Shown one piece after another: positions 9,204 through 17,522 of a stretch of 64,000 nt of DNA. The DNA lies in the NCBI RefSeq assembly GCF_030732095.1, contig NZ_JAVAMQ010000004.1, positions 186,001 to 250,000 of the forward strand, given 5' to 3'. Source of the DNA: Paracoccus spongiarum. GTDB taxonomy: Bacteria > Pseudomonadota > Alphaproteobacteria > Rhodobacterales > Rhodobacteraceae. A program made the translations under genes and the position numbers. Position 1 is the first letter of the stretch; each line of letters begins with the position of its first letter. The notes under the pieces were generated by a model. It was not told the DNA's origin. It made no database searches and saw only the letters and a program-made list of their open reading frames with translations.

Positions 9204-9254
9204 GGGGGGGCGCTGCCCCCCGTCGCCCGAGGGCGACTCCCCCCGGGATATTTG
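9204..9254 (+). repeat. GC-rich intergenic repeat with double hairpin and ATATTT tail
   Basis: Directly after the IalB-like stop come two adjacent hairpins. The first is GGGGGGC/GCCCCCC with a 3-base loop and the second is GTCGCCC/GGGCGAC. They are followed by a run of C, GGG and ATATTT. A related copy lies inverted at 31027-31068. This looks like a dispersed intergenic repeat that may also serve as the terminator of the upstream gene. Confidence 0.65.
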
Positions 9255-9343
9255 CGCACAGCAGATGGGGCGGCGCGGCCGGTTGATTTGCGGCCCTGTT
9301 TCGCCTATCTGCAGGTCTTTCACGCGCAACCCCGGTAGTTCCC

Positions 9344-10525
9344 ATGTCCGCCCCGATCACGCAGGATGTCCTGACCCTTCCCCGCAAGCTGCCCGAGGGC
9401 GGTCTGACGAATATCGTCGGGCTGACCCGCGACCAGTTGCAGGCGGCGCTGATCGCCGCCGGCACGCCCGCGCGGCAGGCGCGGATGCGCGTCGGGCAGG
9501 TCTGGCAGTGGGTCTATCACTGGGGGGTCCGCGATTTCGCGCAGATGACCAATCTGGCCAAGGATTATCGCGCCCTGCTGGCCCGGCATTTCGAGATCGC
9601 GCTGCCCGAGGTCGTAACGCGGCAGGTCAGCGCCGACGGCACCCGGAAATACCTGCTGCGGATCGCCGGCGGCCACGAGGTCGAGACCGTCTACATTCCC
9701 GAGGAAGGCCGCGGCACGCTGTGCGTGAGCAGCCAGGTCGGCTGCACGCTGACCTGTTCCTTCTGCCATACCGGCACGCAGAAGCTGGTGCGCAACCTGA
9801 CGCCCGGCGAGATCGTCGGCCAGTTGATGGTGGCGCGCGACGATCTGGGCGAATGGCCGCAGCCCGGCGCGCCCAAGGACGAGACCCGGCTGGTCAGCAA
9901 CCTGGTGCTGATGGGCATGGGCGAGCCGCTGTACAATTTCGAGGGCGTGCGCGACGCCATGAAGGTGGTGATGGATGGCGAGGGCCTGTCGCTGTCGCGC
10001 CGCCGGATCACCCTGTCCACCAGCGGCGTGGTGCCGGAAATCGCCCGCACCGCCGAGGAGATCGGCTGCCTGCTGGCAGTGTCGTTCCACGCCACCACCG
10101 ACGATGTGCGCGACCGGCTGGTGCCGATCAACAGGCGCTGGAACATCAAGACCCTGCTGGACGCGCTGCGTGATTACCCGCGGCTGTCGAACAGCGAACG
10201 GATCACCTTCGAATACGTGATGCTGGACGGCGTGAACGACAGCGACGCCGACGCGCGCCGGCTGGTCCAGCTGATCCGCGGCATCCCCGCGAAGATCAAC
10301 TTGATCCCCTTCAACGAATGGCCCGGCGCGCCCTACCAGCGGTCAAGCCGGGAGCGCATCGAGGCCTTCGCCGACATCATCTACAAGGCCGGCTACGCCA
10401 GCCCCATCCGCACCCCGCGCGGCGAGGACATCATGGCCGCCTGCGGCCAGCTGAAATCCGCGACCGAACGGGGGCGGAAGTCGAAGGCGGAGATAGCGGC
10501 GGACTCTAGGCTCCAGACTCATTGA
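9344..10525 (+). CDS. rlmN: Dual-specificity RNA methyltransferase RlmN, C-terminus altered by IS
   Basis: Radical-SAM enzyme methylating C2 of A2503 in 23S rRNA and A37 in some tRNAs. The iron-sulfur cluster ligands are Cys134, Cys138 and Cys141 ([11 protein letters not shown]). [10 protein letters not shown], the [10 protein letters not shown] block and [11 protein letters not shown] are all present, as is the C-terminal AACGQL with the resolving cysteine. The last codons lie inside an inserted IS5-type element: the junction is the CTAG at 10506-10509, so the final five residues (RLQTH) and the stop come from the IS end. All catalytic parts are upstream of the insertion, so the enzyme should still work. 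Confidence 0.93.
   Translation: MSAPITQDVLTLPRKLPEGGLTNIVGLTRDQLQAALIAAGTPARQARMRVGQVWQWVYHWGVRDFAQMTNLAKDYRALLARHFEIALPEVVTRQVSADGTRKYLLRIAGGHEVETVYIPEEGRGTLCVSSQVGCTLTCSFCHTGTQKLVRNLTPGEIVGQLMVARDDLGEWPQPGAPKDETRLVSNLVLMGMGEPLYNFEGVRDAMKVVMDGEGLSLSRRRITLSTSGVVPEIARTAEEIGCLLAVSFHATTDDVRDRLVPINRRWNIKTLLDALRDYPRLSNSERITFEYVMLDGVNDSDADARRLVQLIRGIPAKINLIPFNEWPGAPYQRSSRERIEAFADIIYKAGYASPIRTPRGEDIMAACGQLKSATERGRKSKAEIAADSRLQTH
10506..10524 (+). repeat. IS left end: CTAG plus terminal inverted repeat
   Basis: CTAG at 10506-10509 is followed by GCTCCAGACTCATTG (10510-10524). The latter matches 11 of 15 bases of the reverse complement of the right end. Confidence 0.8.
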
Positions 10526-10528
10526 TCG

Positions 10529-11298
10529 TCAAAGCCAGAAGATGACGGTCGCGGCCAGTGCGACGGCGGAGAGGAAGACCCTGGCGCACCTGTCGTAGCG
10601 CGTTGCGATCCGGCGCCAGTCCTTGAGCCTGCCGAACATGATCTCGATCCGGTTCCGCCGCTTGTAGCGCCGCTTGTCGTATCGAACGGCCTTGCCGCGC
10701 GACTTTCGGCCTGGGATGCAGGGTCGTATCCCTTTGTCTTCCAACGCTTCCCGGAACCAGTCGGCATCGTAGCCCCGGTCTGCGATCAGCCATTCGGCGG
10801 CTGGCAGGCTGCCCAGAAGGGCTGCAGCACCTGTGTAGTCGCTGACCTGGCCCGCCGTCATGAAGAACCTCAAGGGGCGGCCCTTGGCATCTGTCACGGC
10901 GTGCAGCTTCGTGTTCAGCCCGCCCTTCGTGCGCCCGATCAGACGCCCGCGCTTGTCGTCAGACCCCCCTTTTTCGCCCGCAGGCTCGAAGCCGTGCGAT
11001 GCGCCTTGAGGTATGTCGCGTCGATCATGACCGTCTTCTCGTCGGTGCCTTCGGACGCCAGCCCCATCATGATCCGGGCGAAGACCCCCATGTCGCCCCA
11101 CCGCTTCCATCGGTTGTAAAGCGTCTTGGCAGGGCCATACTCCTGAGGTGCGTCACACCACCGCAAACCATTGCGATTGATGAAGATTATGCCGCTCAGG
11201 ACGCGTCGGTCATCAACGCGCGGCTTGCCATGGCTCTTGGGAAAGAAGGGCCGCAGCCGCTCCATCTGCTCGTCGGTCAGCCAGAAAAGGTTGTCCAT
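10529..11298 (-). CDS. IS5-family transposase (OrfA/OrfB, programmed -1 frameshift)
   Basis: OrfA (11298-10939) begins MDNLFWLTDEQMERLRPFFP, the DUF4096-type N-terminus. OrfB continues the DDE domain to 10529 with KLHAVTDAKGRPL, WLIADRGYDADWF (second Asp) and RNRIEIMFGRLKDWRR (catalytic Glu region); the first Asp is in VMIDATYLK of OrfA. The two frames overlap at a run of A5G6. A -1 slip there gives a fused product of about 256 residues, the usual size, with KKGG followed by SDDKRG. Another ATG lies one codon earlier at 11301. This reads as programmed frameshifting rather than a broken gene. Confidence 0.85.
10964..10974 (-). other. Predicted -1 ribosomal frameshift site in transposase
   Basis: On the coding strand the sequence is AAAAAGGGGGGT. 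In the OrfA frame it reads AAA AAG GGG GGT, which contains the heptamer G GGG GGT. Tandem -1 slippage of GGG GGT places the ribosome in the OrfB frame. Confidence 0.65.
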
Positions 11299-11356
11299 CA
11301 TCACCCCCGTCAGTTCGGGAGCTTGAATCACGCGGGCCGGACCACCCCAAGCAGAA

Positions 11357-11375
11357 CAATGGGTCCTGACCCTAG
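11357..11375 (+). repeat. IS right end: terminal inverted repeat plus CTAG
   Basis: CAATGGGTCCTGACC (11357-11371) followed by CTAG (11372-11375) mirrors the left end and gives a 4-bp flanking repeat. Confidence 0.8.
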
Positions 11376-11425
11376 GCGATTGTTTGCTGATTTGTATAGC
11401 CTTGTCTGACGTGTGCCTTCCTGTG

Positions 11426-12256
11426 CTAGCAGGGCTCTTTCCACCCGTCGATGATCGCCACGGCCTCGGCGGAGGTCTCGACATAGTGGAACAGTTTCAG
11501 GTCGTCGGCGCTGATCGTGCCGGCATCGGCAAGGGCCTGCCAGTTGATGATGCCGTCCCAGAATTCCTGACCGAACAGCAGGATCGGGATCGGTCTCATG
11601 CGCCTGGTCTGCACCAGGGTCAGCGTCTCGAACAATTCGTCCAGCGTGCCGAAGCCGCCGGGAAAGACGGTGATGGCGCGGGCGCGCATCAGGAAATGCA
11701 TCTTGCGCACGGCGAAGTAGTGGAAGTTGAAGCACAGATCCGGCGTGACATAGCGGTTCGGCGCCTGTTCATGCGGCAGCACGATGCCAAGGCCGATCGA
11801 CTGGCCGCCGGCCTCGTCGGCGCCCATGTTGCCGGCCTCCATCACGCCGGGGCCGCCGCCGGTGCAGATGACGAATTCGCGGCCATAGCTTTGCAGGCTG
11901 CGGCGGGTCATCTCGCGCGCGAAGAGGCGGGCCTCGTCGTAGTATGTCGACAGCGCGGCCAGCGTCGGGGTGCGGGCGCTGCCGGCGTCCTCGGGCGCGG
12001 GGATGCGGGCGCCGCCGAACATCACCACCGTCGATTCGATGCCGCGTTCGTCCATCACCATCTGCGGCTTCAGCAGTTCCAGCTGCAGCCGGACCGGGCG
12101 CAGTTCCTCGCGCAGCAGGAAGTCGCGATCAGTGAAGGCCAGACGGTAGGCGGGGGCGCGGGTCTGGGGCGTGTCGGGGCTGCGGTCGGCGCGGGCCGCG
12201 TCCTCGTCGCTGTGCGGGAAGGGGTGGGCGCGGTCGTCTTCGCTGGGGTCGGGCAT
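11426..12256 (-). CDS. LOG family protein (lysine-decarboxylase-like fold)
   Basis: A 276-residue Rossmann-like protein with the two LOG signatures: TGGGPGVMEAGNMGA, and PGGFGTLDELFE, the PGGxGTxxE motif that binds the phosphoribosyl group. LOG proteins are nucleotide 5'-monophosphate phosphoribohydrolases, cytokinin-activating in plants; in bacteria the true substrate is usually unknown. This is a longer bacterial subtype with about 90 N-terminal residues before the core. The first ~35 residues are charged and low in complexity. The start is the ATG of MPDPSEDD; the frame continues upstream without similarity. It is divergent from dapD. Confidence 0.85.
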   Translation of the reverse strand: MPDPSEDDRAHPFPHSDEDAARADRSPDTPQTRAPAYRLAFTDRDFLLREELRPVRLQLELLKPQMVMDERGIESTVVMFGGARIPAPEDAGSARTPTLAALSTYYDEARLFAREMTRRSLQSYGREFVICTGGGPGVMEAGNMGADEAGGQSIGLGIVLPHEQAPNRYVTPDLCFNFHYFAVRKMHFLMRARAITVFPGGFGTLDELFETLTLVQTRRMRPIPILLFGQEFWDGIINWQALADAGTISADDLKLFHYVETSAEAVAIIDGWKEPC

Positions 12257-12371
12257 GGCGTGGGGCCTATGGAGTTTCGCGCCCTGCGCGGATTGCGCGG
12301 GCTTTCCCTCACGCTTATAGCCCTGACGTGACAGTTTCCACCCGGACGCGACAGATCGAGGAGAGGCCGCG

Positions 12372-13193
12372 ATGACACAAGCCCTGGAGAACGCCATCGA
12401 AACCGCGTGGGAGACCCGCGCCGAGATCACCAGCGCGACGAAGGGCGAGGTCCGCGATGCCGTCGAGGAGACCCTGACCGCGCTGGACGAGGGGCGGCTG
12501 CGGGTCGCGGAGCGGCGCGGCGCCGAGTGGCATGTGAACCAGTGGGCCAAGAAGGCGGTGCTGCTGTCCTTCCGGCTGAACGACATGGAAGAGATGTCGG
12601 GCGGGCCGCAGGGCGGCAACTGGTGGGACAAGGTGCCGTCGAAATTCGCAGGCTGGGGCGACAACCAGTGGCGCGAGGCCGGGTTTCGGGCGGTGCCGGG
12701 CGCGATCGTGCGGCGGTCGGCCTTCATTGGCAAGGGGGCGGTCCTGATGCCTTCATTCGTCAATCTGGGCGCGCATGTCGGCGAGGGCACGATGGTCGAC
12801 ACCTGGGCCACCGTGGGCAGCTGCGCGCAGATCGGGCGCAATGTCCATCTGTCGGGCGGTGTGGGCATCGGCGGCGTCCTGGAGCCGTTGCAGGCCGGGC
12901 CGACGATCATCGAGGATGACTGCTTCATCGGCGCGCGCTCGGAGGTGGTCGAGGGCTGCATCGTCCGCGAGGGATCGGTCCTCGGGATGGGCGTGTTCAT
13001 CGGCCAGTCGACCAAGATCGTCGATCGCGAGACCGGCGCGGTGATGTATGGCGAGGTTCCGGCGGGGTCCGTCGTGGTGGCCGGGTCGCTGCCCTCGACG
13101 AACGGGGTGAACCTGTATTGCGCGGTGATCGTCAAGCGGGTGGATGCGCGGACACGCTCGAAGACCTCGATCAACGATCTGCTGCGCGATTGA
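12372..13193 (+). CDS. dapD: 2,3,4,5-tetrahydropyridine-2,6-dicarboxylate N-succinyltransferase
   Basis: DapD transfers succinyl from succinyl-CoA to tetrahydrodipicolinate in lysine and diaminopimelate synthesis. The 273-residue protein has the normal DapD length. It shows an N-terminal helical domain and a left-handed beta-helix with hexapeptide repeats ([42 protein letters not shown], in separate blocks). Its stop overlaps the TTG start of the next gene, so the two are probably translationally coupled. A DapC-like aminotransferase acting on the next intermediate lies 21 kb away at 34086. Confidence 0.95.
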   Translation: MTQALENAIETAWETRAEITSATKGEVRDAVEETLTALDEGRLRVAERRGAEWHVNQWAKKAVLLSFRLNDMEEMSGGPQGGNWWDKVPSKFAGWGDNQWREAGFRAVPGAIVRRSAFIGKGAVLMPSFVNLGAHVGEGTMVDTWATVGSCAQIGRNVHLSGGVGIGGVLEPLQAGPTIIEDDCFIGARSEVVEGCIVREGSVLGMGVFIGQSTKIVDRETGAVMYGEVPAGSVVVAGSLPSTNGVNLYCAVIVKRVDARTRSKTSINDLLRD

Positions 13194-13645
13194 CGACGCT
13201 GTTCATCGATGCCGACGCCTGCCCGGTGAAGGCCGAGGCCGAGCGGGTGGCGACGCGACTGCGGGTGCCGATGGTGCTGGTCTGCAATGGCGGGCTGCGG
13301 CCGTCGCAGAACCCGCTGGTGTCGCTGAAGGTCGTGCCCGAGGGGCCGGATGCGGCCGACATCTGGATCGCGGGGGCCTGCGGGCCGGGCGATGTGGTGG
13401 TGACCAGCGACCTGCCGCTGGCCGACCGCTGCCTGAAGGCGGGCGCGCGGGTCGTGCAGCATGACGGGCAGGTGCTGTCCGAGGCCAATATCGGCGCCCG
13501 CCTTGCGACACGCGACCTGATGGGCGATCTGCGCGCGGCCAATCCCTTCCTGCAAGGCAGCGGCGCAGGGTTCGGCAAGGCAGAGCGGTCGCGATTCCTG
13601 CAGGCGCTTGATCTTGCGCTTCGGGGCGCGCTGCGGTCGCCCTGA
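13190..13645 (+). CDS. YaiI/YqxD family protein (UPF0178)
   Basis: A 151-residue protein with the UPF0178 hallmarks: [12 protein letters not shown] at the N-terminus, [12 protein letters not shown], and an [18 protein letters not shown] C-terminus. The fold resembles PIN/NYN nuclease domains, with acidic residues in DADACP and SDLPLA that could bind metal, but no activity is established. The start is inferred as TTG at 13190, overlapping the dapD stop by four bases (TTGA). No ATG in the frame gives the conserved N-terminus. It is transcribed with dapD. Confidence 0.85.
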   Translation: MTTLFIDADACPVKAEAERVATRLRVPMVLVCNGGLRPSQNPLVSLKVVPEGPDAADIWIAGACGPGDVVVTSDLPLADRCLKAGARVVQHDGQVLSEANIGARLATRDLMGDLRAANPFLQGSGAGFGKAERSRFLQALDLALRGALRSP

Positions 13646-13692
13646 CAGCGGCCCCGTCCGGCTGCGGGCGGAGGCTCTGGTGGAGGGGGTGC

Positions 13693-13761
13693 GGTTGGCC
13701 AGGCCATCGAGGCCCGGCCAACCGCCGCCTCGGCGCCGGCCTCGATGGCCGGCACCGAGGC
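13693..13761. terminator. Nested inverted repeats between convergent genes
   Basis: Three overlapping palindromes lie between the ends of the YaiI-type and AEC genes. The first is GGTTGGCC/GGCCAACC (13693-13700/13716-13723). The second is a perfect 13-bp pair GGCCATCGAGGCC/GGCCTCGATGGCC (13702-13714/13738-13750). The third is a 12-of-13 pair (13727-13739/13749-13761). They are mutually exclusive as hairpins. A bidirectional terminator is the simplest reading. Confidence 0.55.
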
Positions 13762-13783
13762 GCCCCCCGTGGCGGCGGTGGCT

Positions 13784-14710
13784 TCACGCCTGGCCGATCA
13801 GCAGCATGATCGCGGGCAGCGTCGCGATGCTGAGCATCGTCGAGATCAGGATCGCCGCCGAGACGCGCTGCTGGGCGATGCCGAAATGCTGCGCGAGGAT
13901 ATAGACATTGCCGGCGACCGGCAGGGCCGCGGCTGCCACCATCACGCCGGCCGCGAAGGGCTTGACCCCGAAGGCCAGCGCGGCAAGGCCGACCGCAAGC
14001 GGATGCAGCGCCAGCTTGGCCGCGCTGAGCCAGACCGAGGCGGCAACGCGGCGGATGCGGTGGCCGACGAGGCTGGCGCCGATGGCGAACAGCGCACCGG
14101 GCGTCGCGGCGGCGCCGAGCAGCGTCAGGAATTCCTCGAGCGGACCCGGCATCGGCAGGTCGGCCTGCGCCCATGCGAGGCCGGCCGACATCGACAGGAC
14201 CATCGGATTGCCGATGATCCCGCGCATCACCGGCCCGAAGCTGGAGAGCCGCAGCCGGCTTTGGCGCGAGGCGTGGATGATCAGCGTGATGAGTGTCGAG
14301 AACACCAGCATGTCGATGGTCAGCACCATCAGCACCGGCCCGATCGCGCCCTCGCCCAGCAGCACCACCAGCATCGGGACGCCAAGAAAGCCGGTGTTGC
14401 CGATCATGCAGCATTGCGCCTCCATCGCGGCTTCGGGCAGGGCAAGCCCACGCGCGCGACCGACCGACATTCCGACGACCCAGACCAGGGTCGAGCCCGC
14501 GAGGTAGGCCGCCACGAAGCGGGCGTCGAAAAGCGCCGCGAGGTCGAGGCCCGAGGCAAAGCGGAACAGCATCGCCGAAAGGGCGAAGTAGAACACGAAT
14601 TTCGTCAGCCAGACCGCGCCGGCCTCGGGGAACAGGCGGCTGCGCGCGGCAAGCCAGCCCAGCCCGATCAGGGCGAAGAACGGCAGCGTCTTGAGGAACA
14701 CGGCCAGCAT
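13784..14710 (-). CDS. AEC family transporter (auxin efflux carrier-like)
   Basis: A 308-residue integral membrane protein with about ten hydrophobic segments in two groups of five, the AEC layout. The N-terminus, MLAVFLKTLPFFALIGLGWL, and the inner GNTGFLGVPMLVVLLGE and IIGNPMVLSM motifs are family-typical. Bacterial members are proposed to carry malate, malonate or other small carboxylates, but the substrate here is unknown. The gene is last in the minus-strand series that includes mbfA, with 364 bases between them, so it probably has its own promoter. Confidence 0.85.
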   Translation of the reverse strand: MLAVFLKTLPFFALIGLGWLAARSRLFPEAGAVWLTKFVFYFALSAMLFRFASGLDLAALFDARFVAAYLAGSTLVWVVGMSVGRARGLALPEAAMEAQCCMIGNTGFLGVPMLVVLLGEGAIGPVLMVLTIDMLVFSTLITLIIHASRQSRLRLSSFGPVMRGIIGNPMVLSMSAGLAWAQADLPMPGPLEEFLTLLGAAATPGALFAIGASLVGHRIRRVAASVWLSAAKLALHPLAVGLAALAFGVKPFAAGVMVAAAALPVAGNVYILAQHFGIAQQRVSAAILISTMLSIATLPAIMLLIGQA

Positions 14711-15074
14711 CAGCGTGTCGTCCCTGTGGCCGCGGATCGGCTGCGGGATGTGGTGTCAGGCCCGGCCATGCGGACCGGCCGGCGGGGCAGGGCGGCCACC
14801 TTTCGTGGCATTGCCGGCGGCGTGGCGGCAGGGCTCCGGGAGGGCGCGTCCGGGCGCTGCCGGGCGGCATCGGGTGCGGCCGCTGCGCGCCCGCGCCCGC
14901 TTGCGCCCGCAACCGGCCCTGCATCCTGCGGACCGTCGCCGCGCCCGAGACCCGCAGCGCCCTCGCAGGCGCCAGCGGCCCGACGGGGCGACGGCGGGTC
15001 GGCCGGGCCGTGCAGGCGGCCGGGATGGCGGGGCGGTTCGATGGGCCGGACGGTCACGCAGTCTCCTTGCGGGG
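14711..15074. other. 364-bp intergenic stretch, no feature recognised
   Basis: Very GC-rich sequence between the AEC start and the mbfA stop, both on the minus strand. Reading frames stay open by composition alone and show no recognisable protein family on either strand. It should contain the AEC gene promoter, but I see no convincing -35/-10 pair. Confidence 0.5.
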
Positions 15075-16049
15075 TTAGCCCGAACCGATCAGCACCCCTG
15101 TCGCGAAGACCAAACCACCCCCGACCACCACTTGCAAGGCCGCGCGCCAGAACGGCGTCTGCATCCAGCGGTTCTGGATCCAGGCAATGGCCCACAGCTC
15201 GACGAAGACGACCAGGCAGGCGATCGTCGTGGCGGTCCAGAAATGCGGGATCAGATAGGGCAGCGCATGGCCCAGCCCGCCCACTGCCGTCATCACCCCC
15301 GAGGCGAGGCCGCGCTTGAAGGGCGAGCCGCGCCCCGACACCACCCCGTCATCCGAGGCGGCTTCGGTAAACCCCATGCTGATCCCGGCGCCAAGGCTGG
15401 CGGCCAGCCCGACGAGAAAGGTCGTGCCGGTGTCCTGCGTGGCGAAGGCTGTCGCGAAGATCGGCGCCAGGGTCGAAACGCTGCCATCCATCAGCCCGGC
15501 CAGCCCCGGCTGCACCCAGGTGAGCACGAAGTTGCGATGCGCGACGGCGCCTTCTTCGGCCAGCGCATCGGGGGTCAGGTGCCGCTCGGCCAGTTCGGTC
15601 GCGCGCGCGCCGTGGCCGCGTTCGGCCGCGGCCAGATCGCCCAGCAGCTTGCGGGTCGCGATGTCGCCGCTGGCCTGCGCGGCGCGGGCGTAGAACTCGG
15701 CGGCGTCATGTTCCATCAGCGCGGCTTCCTGGCGGATCGCGTCCAGCGAGGCGGTGCCCATCATCCAGGCCGGGCGCCGGCTGAAATATCCCGCGATATG
15801 CTCGCGCCGGATCACCGGCAGGTCGGGACCGAATCGCGCCTGAAAGACGTCCAGCAACCGGCGGCGGTGGTCGTCTTCTTCGCCGGCCATGCCCTCGAAG
15901 ATGGCGGCGGTCGCCGGATAGTCGCCGCGCAGCATTCCCGCCCAGTTGCGATAGATGCGCGCGTCATCCTCTTCCGAGGCGATTGCCAGCGCCAGCACCT
16001 CACGCTCGGTCAGCTCGGCGAAGCGCTTGCGATGACCGGCAATCTGCAT
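15075..16049 (-). CDS. mbfA: Membrane-bound ferritin MbfA (ferritin-like plus VIT1 domain)
   Basis: A 324-residue two-domain protein. Residues ~10-160 form a ferritin-like (Er) four-helix bundle with ExxH-type ligands ([48 protein letters not shown]). Residues ~175-324 are a VIT1/CCC1-like membrane domain with five helices ([31 protein letters not shown]). MbfA of Agrobacterium and Bradyrhizobium exports iron and protects against iron and peroxide stress. The start at [10 protein letters not shown] is chosen for family fit; upstream codons are proline-rich. It is the last gene of a five-gene unit starting with the sensor kinase. Confidence 0.88.
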   Translation of the reverse strand: MQIAGHRKRFAELTEREVLALAIASEEDDARIYRNWAGMLRGDYPATAAIFEGMAGEEDDHRRRLLDVFQARFGPDLPVIRREHIAGYFSRRPAWMMGTASLDAIRQEAALMEHDAAEFYARAAQASGDIATRKLLGDLAAAERGHGARATELAERHLTPDALAEEGAVAHRNFVLTWVQPGLAGLMDGSVSTLAPIFATAFATQDTGTTFLVGLAASLGAGISMGFTEAASDDGVVSGRGSPFKRGLASGVMTAVGGLGHALPYLIPHFWTATTIACLVVFVELWAIAWIQNRWMQTPFWRAALQVVVGGGLVFATGVLIGSG

Positions 16050-16065
16050 GTCCGTCTCCGGCTGT

Positions 16066-16359
16066 TCAGGGTTCGGCCCGGCCGGAACCGGACTCGGCCC
16101 GCAGGGCGCCGCGCTGGACGACATAGGCCTGCCCGCCCCCGTCCAGATCGTGCGTGTGGATCATGGCATGACCGGCCACCGCGCAGAAATGCGGCACATC
16201 GACCGAGGCCATCGGGTCCGAGGCCCACAGCGTCACCCGCCCACCCGGCGGCAGGTCGGCCAGAGCCTTGCGAAGCCGAAGGACCGGCAGCGGGCACAGC
16301 AGCCCGCGCGCGTCGACCGCGATGCAGGACGGATCGTCGGGCGCCGGCATCCGCTTCAT
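16066..16359 (-). CDS. TusA/SirA-like sulfurtransferase
   Basis: A 97-residue protein of the TusA fold. VDARGLLCPLPVLRLRKAL contains the CPxP motif, whose cysteine carries the persulfide in TusA. The core is a little longer than E. coli TusA (81 residues), with extra N- and C-terminal tails. TusA proteins deliver sulfur to tRNA thiolation, molybdenum cofactor or other acceptors. Its start overlaps the stop of the DUF2478 gene (ATGA), and mbfA follows after 16 bases. Coupling to DUF2478 may hint at metal-cofactor or sulfur handling, but the acceptor is unknown. Confidence 0.83.
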   Translation of the reverse strand: MKRMPAPDDPSCIAVDARGLLCPLPVLRLRKALADLPPGGRVTLWASDPMASVDVPHFCAVAGHAMIHTHDLDGGGQAYVVQRGALRAESGSGRAEP

Positions 16360-16880
16360 GCTGCCCGCCTGGCGCGCAGGGCCGCCCAGTCGGCCAGCGC
16401 ATCCGGCGCCAGCCGTTCGCCGATACCGTCGCAGAACCCAAGGAAATCGGCGCGCTGCTCGGGCGGCACATGCAGCAGGACCGGCAGCCCGCCGCCGATG
16501 GCCTGGGCGATCACGTCGCGAAAGCCGCGCCCGGCCGCCTCTTGCCGGCCGAATTTCGGCACGATCAGCAGATCAGCGCCCGCCAGCCGCCGCGCCACGC
16601 GCAGCGCCGCGACCTCCAGCGCCCCGGCATCGAGGCGGCAGCCGGTCGAGCCCCTGCCCAGCGATTGCGAGATGCGGACCGGGCGATCCTCTTCGCCGAT
16701 CACCACCACATCCATCTCGCAGGCACAGTCGCCGTCCCCCCCGAGATTGTGCTGGACCGCGCCGGCGAGACGCAGCCCGGCCGCCGTCAGATCGTCGACC
16801 AGCCGCGCCAGCAGGCGGTCGGCCTCGCCCGGCGCGGCGCTGTCGGGCAGTCCGAACCAGCCCAGCATCGCGGTTTCCAT
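16356..16880 (-). CDS. DUF2478 domain protein
   Basis: A 174-residue protein whose conserved blocks fit DUF2478: SQSLGRGSTGCRLDAGALE in the middle, ADLLIVPKFGRQEAAGRGFR, and a C-terminal PVLLHVPPEQRADFLGFCDG. The fold resembles P-loop NTPases of the MobB/NTPase type, although the N-terminal P-loop is not obvious here. Family members often lie near molybdate or anaerobic-metabolism genes. Cysteines in GDCACEMDVVV could bind metal. It is translationally coupled to the TusA-like gene downstream and lies 9 bases after the response regulator gene. The function is unproven. Confidence 0.72.
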   Translation of the reverse strand: METAMLGWFGLPDSAAPGEADRLLARLVDDLTAAGLRLAGAVQHNLGGDGDCACEMDVVVIGEEDRPVRISQSLGRGSTGCRLDAGALEVAALRVARRLAGADLLIVPKFGRQEAAGRGFRDVIAQAIGGGLPVLLHVPPEQRADFLGFCDGIGERLAPDALADWAALRARRAA

Positions 16881-16889
16881 CCCGACCTC

Positions 16890-17513
16890 CTAGACGCCGC
16901 TGTCCAGCGCGATCTTCATCAGCCCGTTGATCCCGTCGACCGCCAGCTTCTTCTTCAACGAGGACGAGGCATTCGCGGCGGTCTTGTAACTGACGCCGAG
17001 ATCATCGGCGATCGCCTGCAGGCTGTAGCCGCGCCCGATCAGCCCCAGCACGCGCCGCTCGCGTTCGGACAGCAGCGCTAGGGGATCGGCGCTGGCCCCC
17101 GCCCGCAGGGTCGCAAGCTCGACCGCCTGCCGGGCCGACAGGTAGAACGCGCCGTCCTCGAGCCGGCGCACCGCCTCGCGGAAATCGGCGGGCGCGGCGT
17201 TCTTGGACAGAAAGCCATGCGCGCCGACCTGCAGCGCGCGGGCGGCGAAGCCGGTCTGGTCGTTCATCGAGAAGATCAGCACCCGCGCCCCCGGCGCCGC
17301 CTCGCGCAGCGGCTGCACAAGGTCCAGACCGCCGGCGTCGGGCAGGCTGATGTCCAGCACGATCAGGTCGGGGGCCGGCGGGTCGCGCAGCAGCGCCAGT
17401 GCCTCGGCGGCGGACATCGCCTGCAGCACCGGGTCGTATCCCAGGTCGCGCAGCAGCCGGCTGGCGCCGAGATGGGTGATCGGGTGGTCATCGACGACCA
17501 GCGCGCATTTCAT
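16890..17513 (-). CDS. NarL/LuxR-type response regulator
   Basis: A 207-residue two-domain regulator. The receiver domain (1-120) has VVDDHP, phospho-acceptor Asp54 in IVLDISLPDAGG and Lys104 in FLSKNA. The C-terminal LuxR-type helix-turn-helix spans about residues 145-200 (LSERERRVLGLIGRGYSLQA, then IADDLGVSYKTA). It lies 9 bases after the sensor kinase gene and 9 bases before the DUF2478 gene, so kinase and regulator are almost certainly a pair and may control the downstream sulfur/iron genes or the operon itself. Confidence 0.93.
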   Translation of the reverse strand: MKCALVVDDHPITHLGASRLLRDLGYDPVLQAMSAAEALALLRDPPAPDLIVLDISLPDAGGLDLVQPLREAAPGARVLIFSMNDQTGFAARALQVGAHGFLSKNAAPADFREAVRRLEDGAFYLSARQAVELATLRAGASADPLALLSERERRVLGLIGRGYSLQAIADDLGVSYKTAANASSSLKKKLAVDGINGLMKIALDSGV

Positions 17514-17522
17514 GTTCCGGCC

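Larger units (their letters stand above)
10510..11371 (-). mobile_element. IS5-family (IS427-like) insertion sequence, 862 bp
   Basis: A complete element with imperfect 15-bp terminal inverted repeats (11 of 15 matching), bounded on both sides by CTAG. It carries one transposase in two overlapping frames joined by a predicted -1 frameshift, the arrangement typical of the IS427 group. Excising it with one CTAG lets rlmN continue as DSRRLFADLYSLV before a stop at 11407-11409. The element therefore inserted into the last codons of rlmN. Intact ends and an open transposase suggest a fairly recent arrival. Confidence 0.88.

Noticed and set aside
10529..11298. IS transposase as a frameshifted pseudogene
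   Set aside because: Both frames are otherwise intact, the overlap lies on a slippery A5G6 run, and two-frame organisation is normal for this IS group, so programmed frameshifting is more likely.
14710..15195. A possible 161-residue gene in the gap upstream of the AEC transporter gene
   Set aside because: Pro/Arg/Gly-rich composition, overlap with the mbfA 3' end and no family resemblance; judged non-coding.
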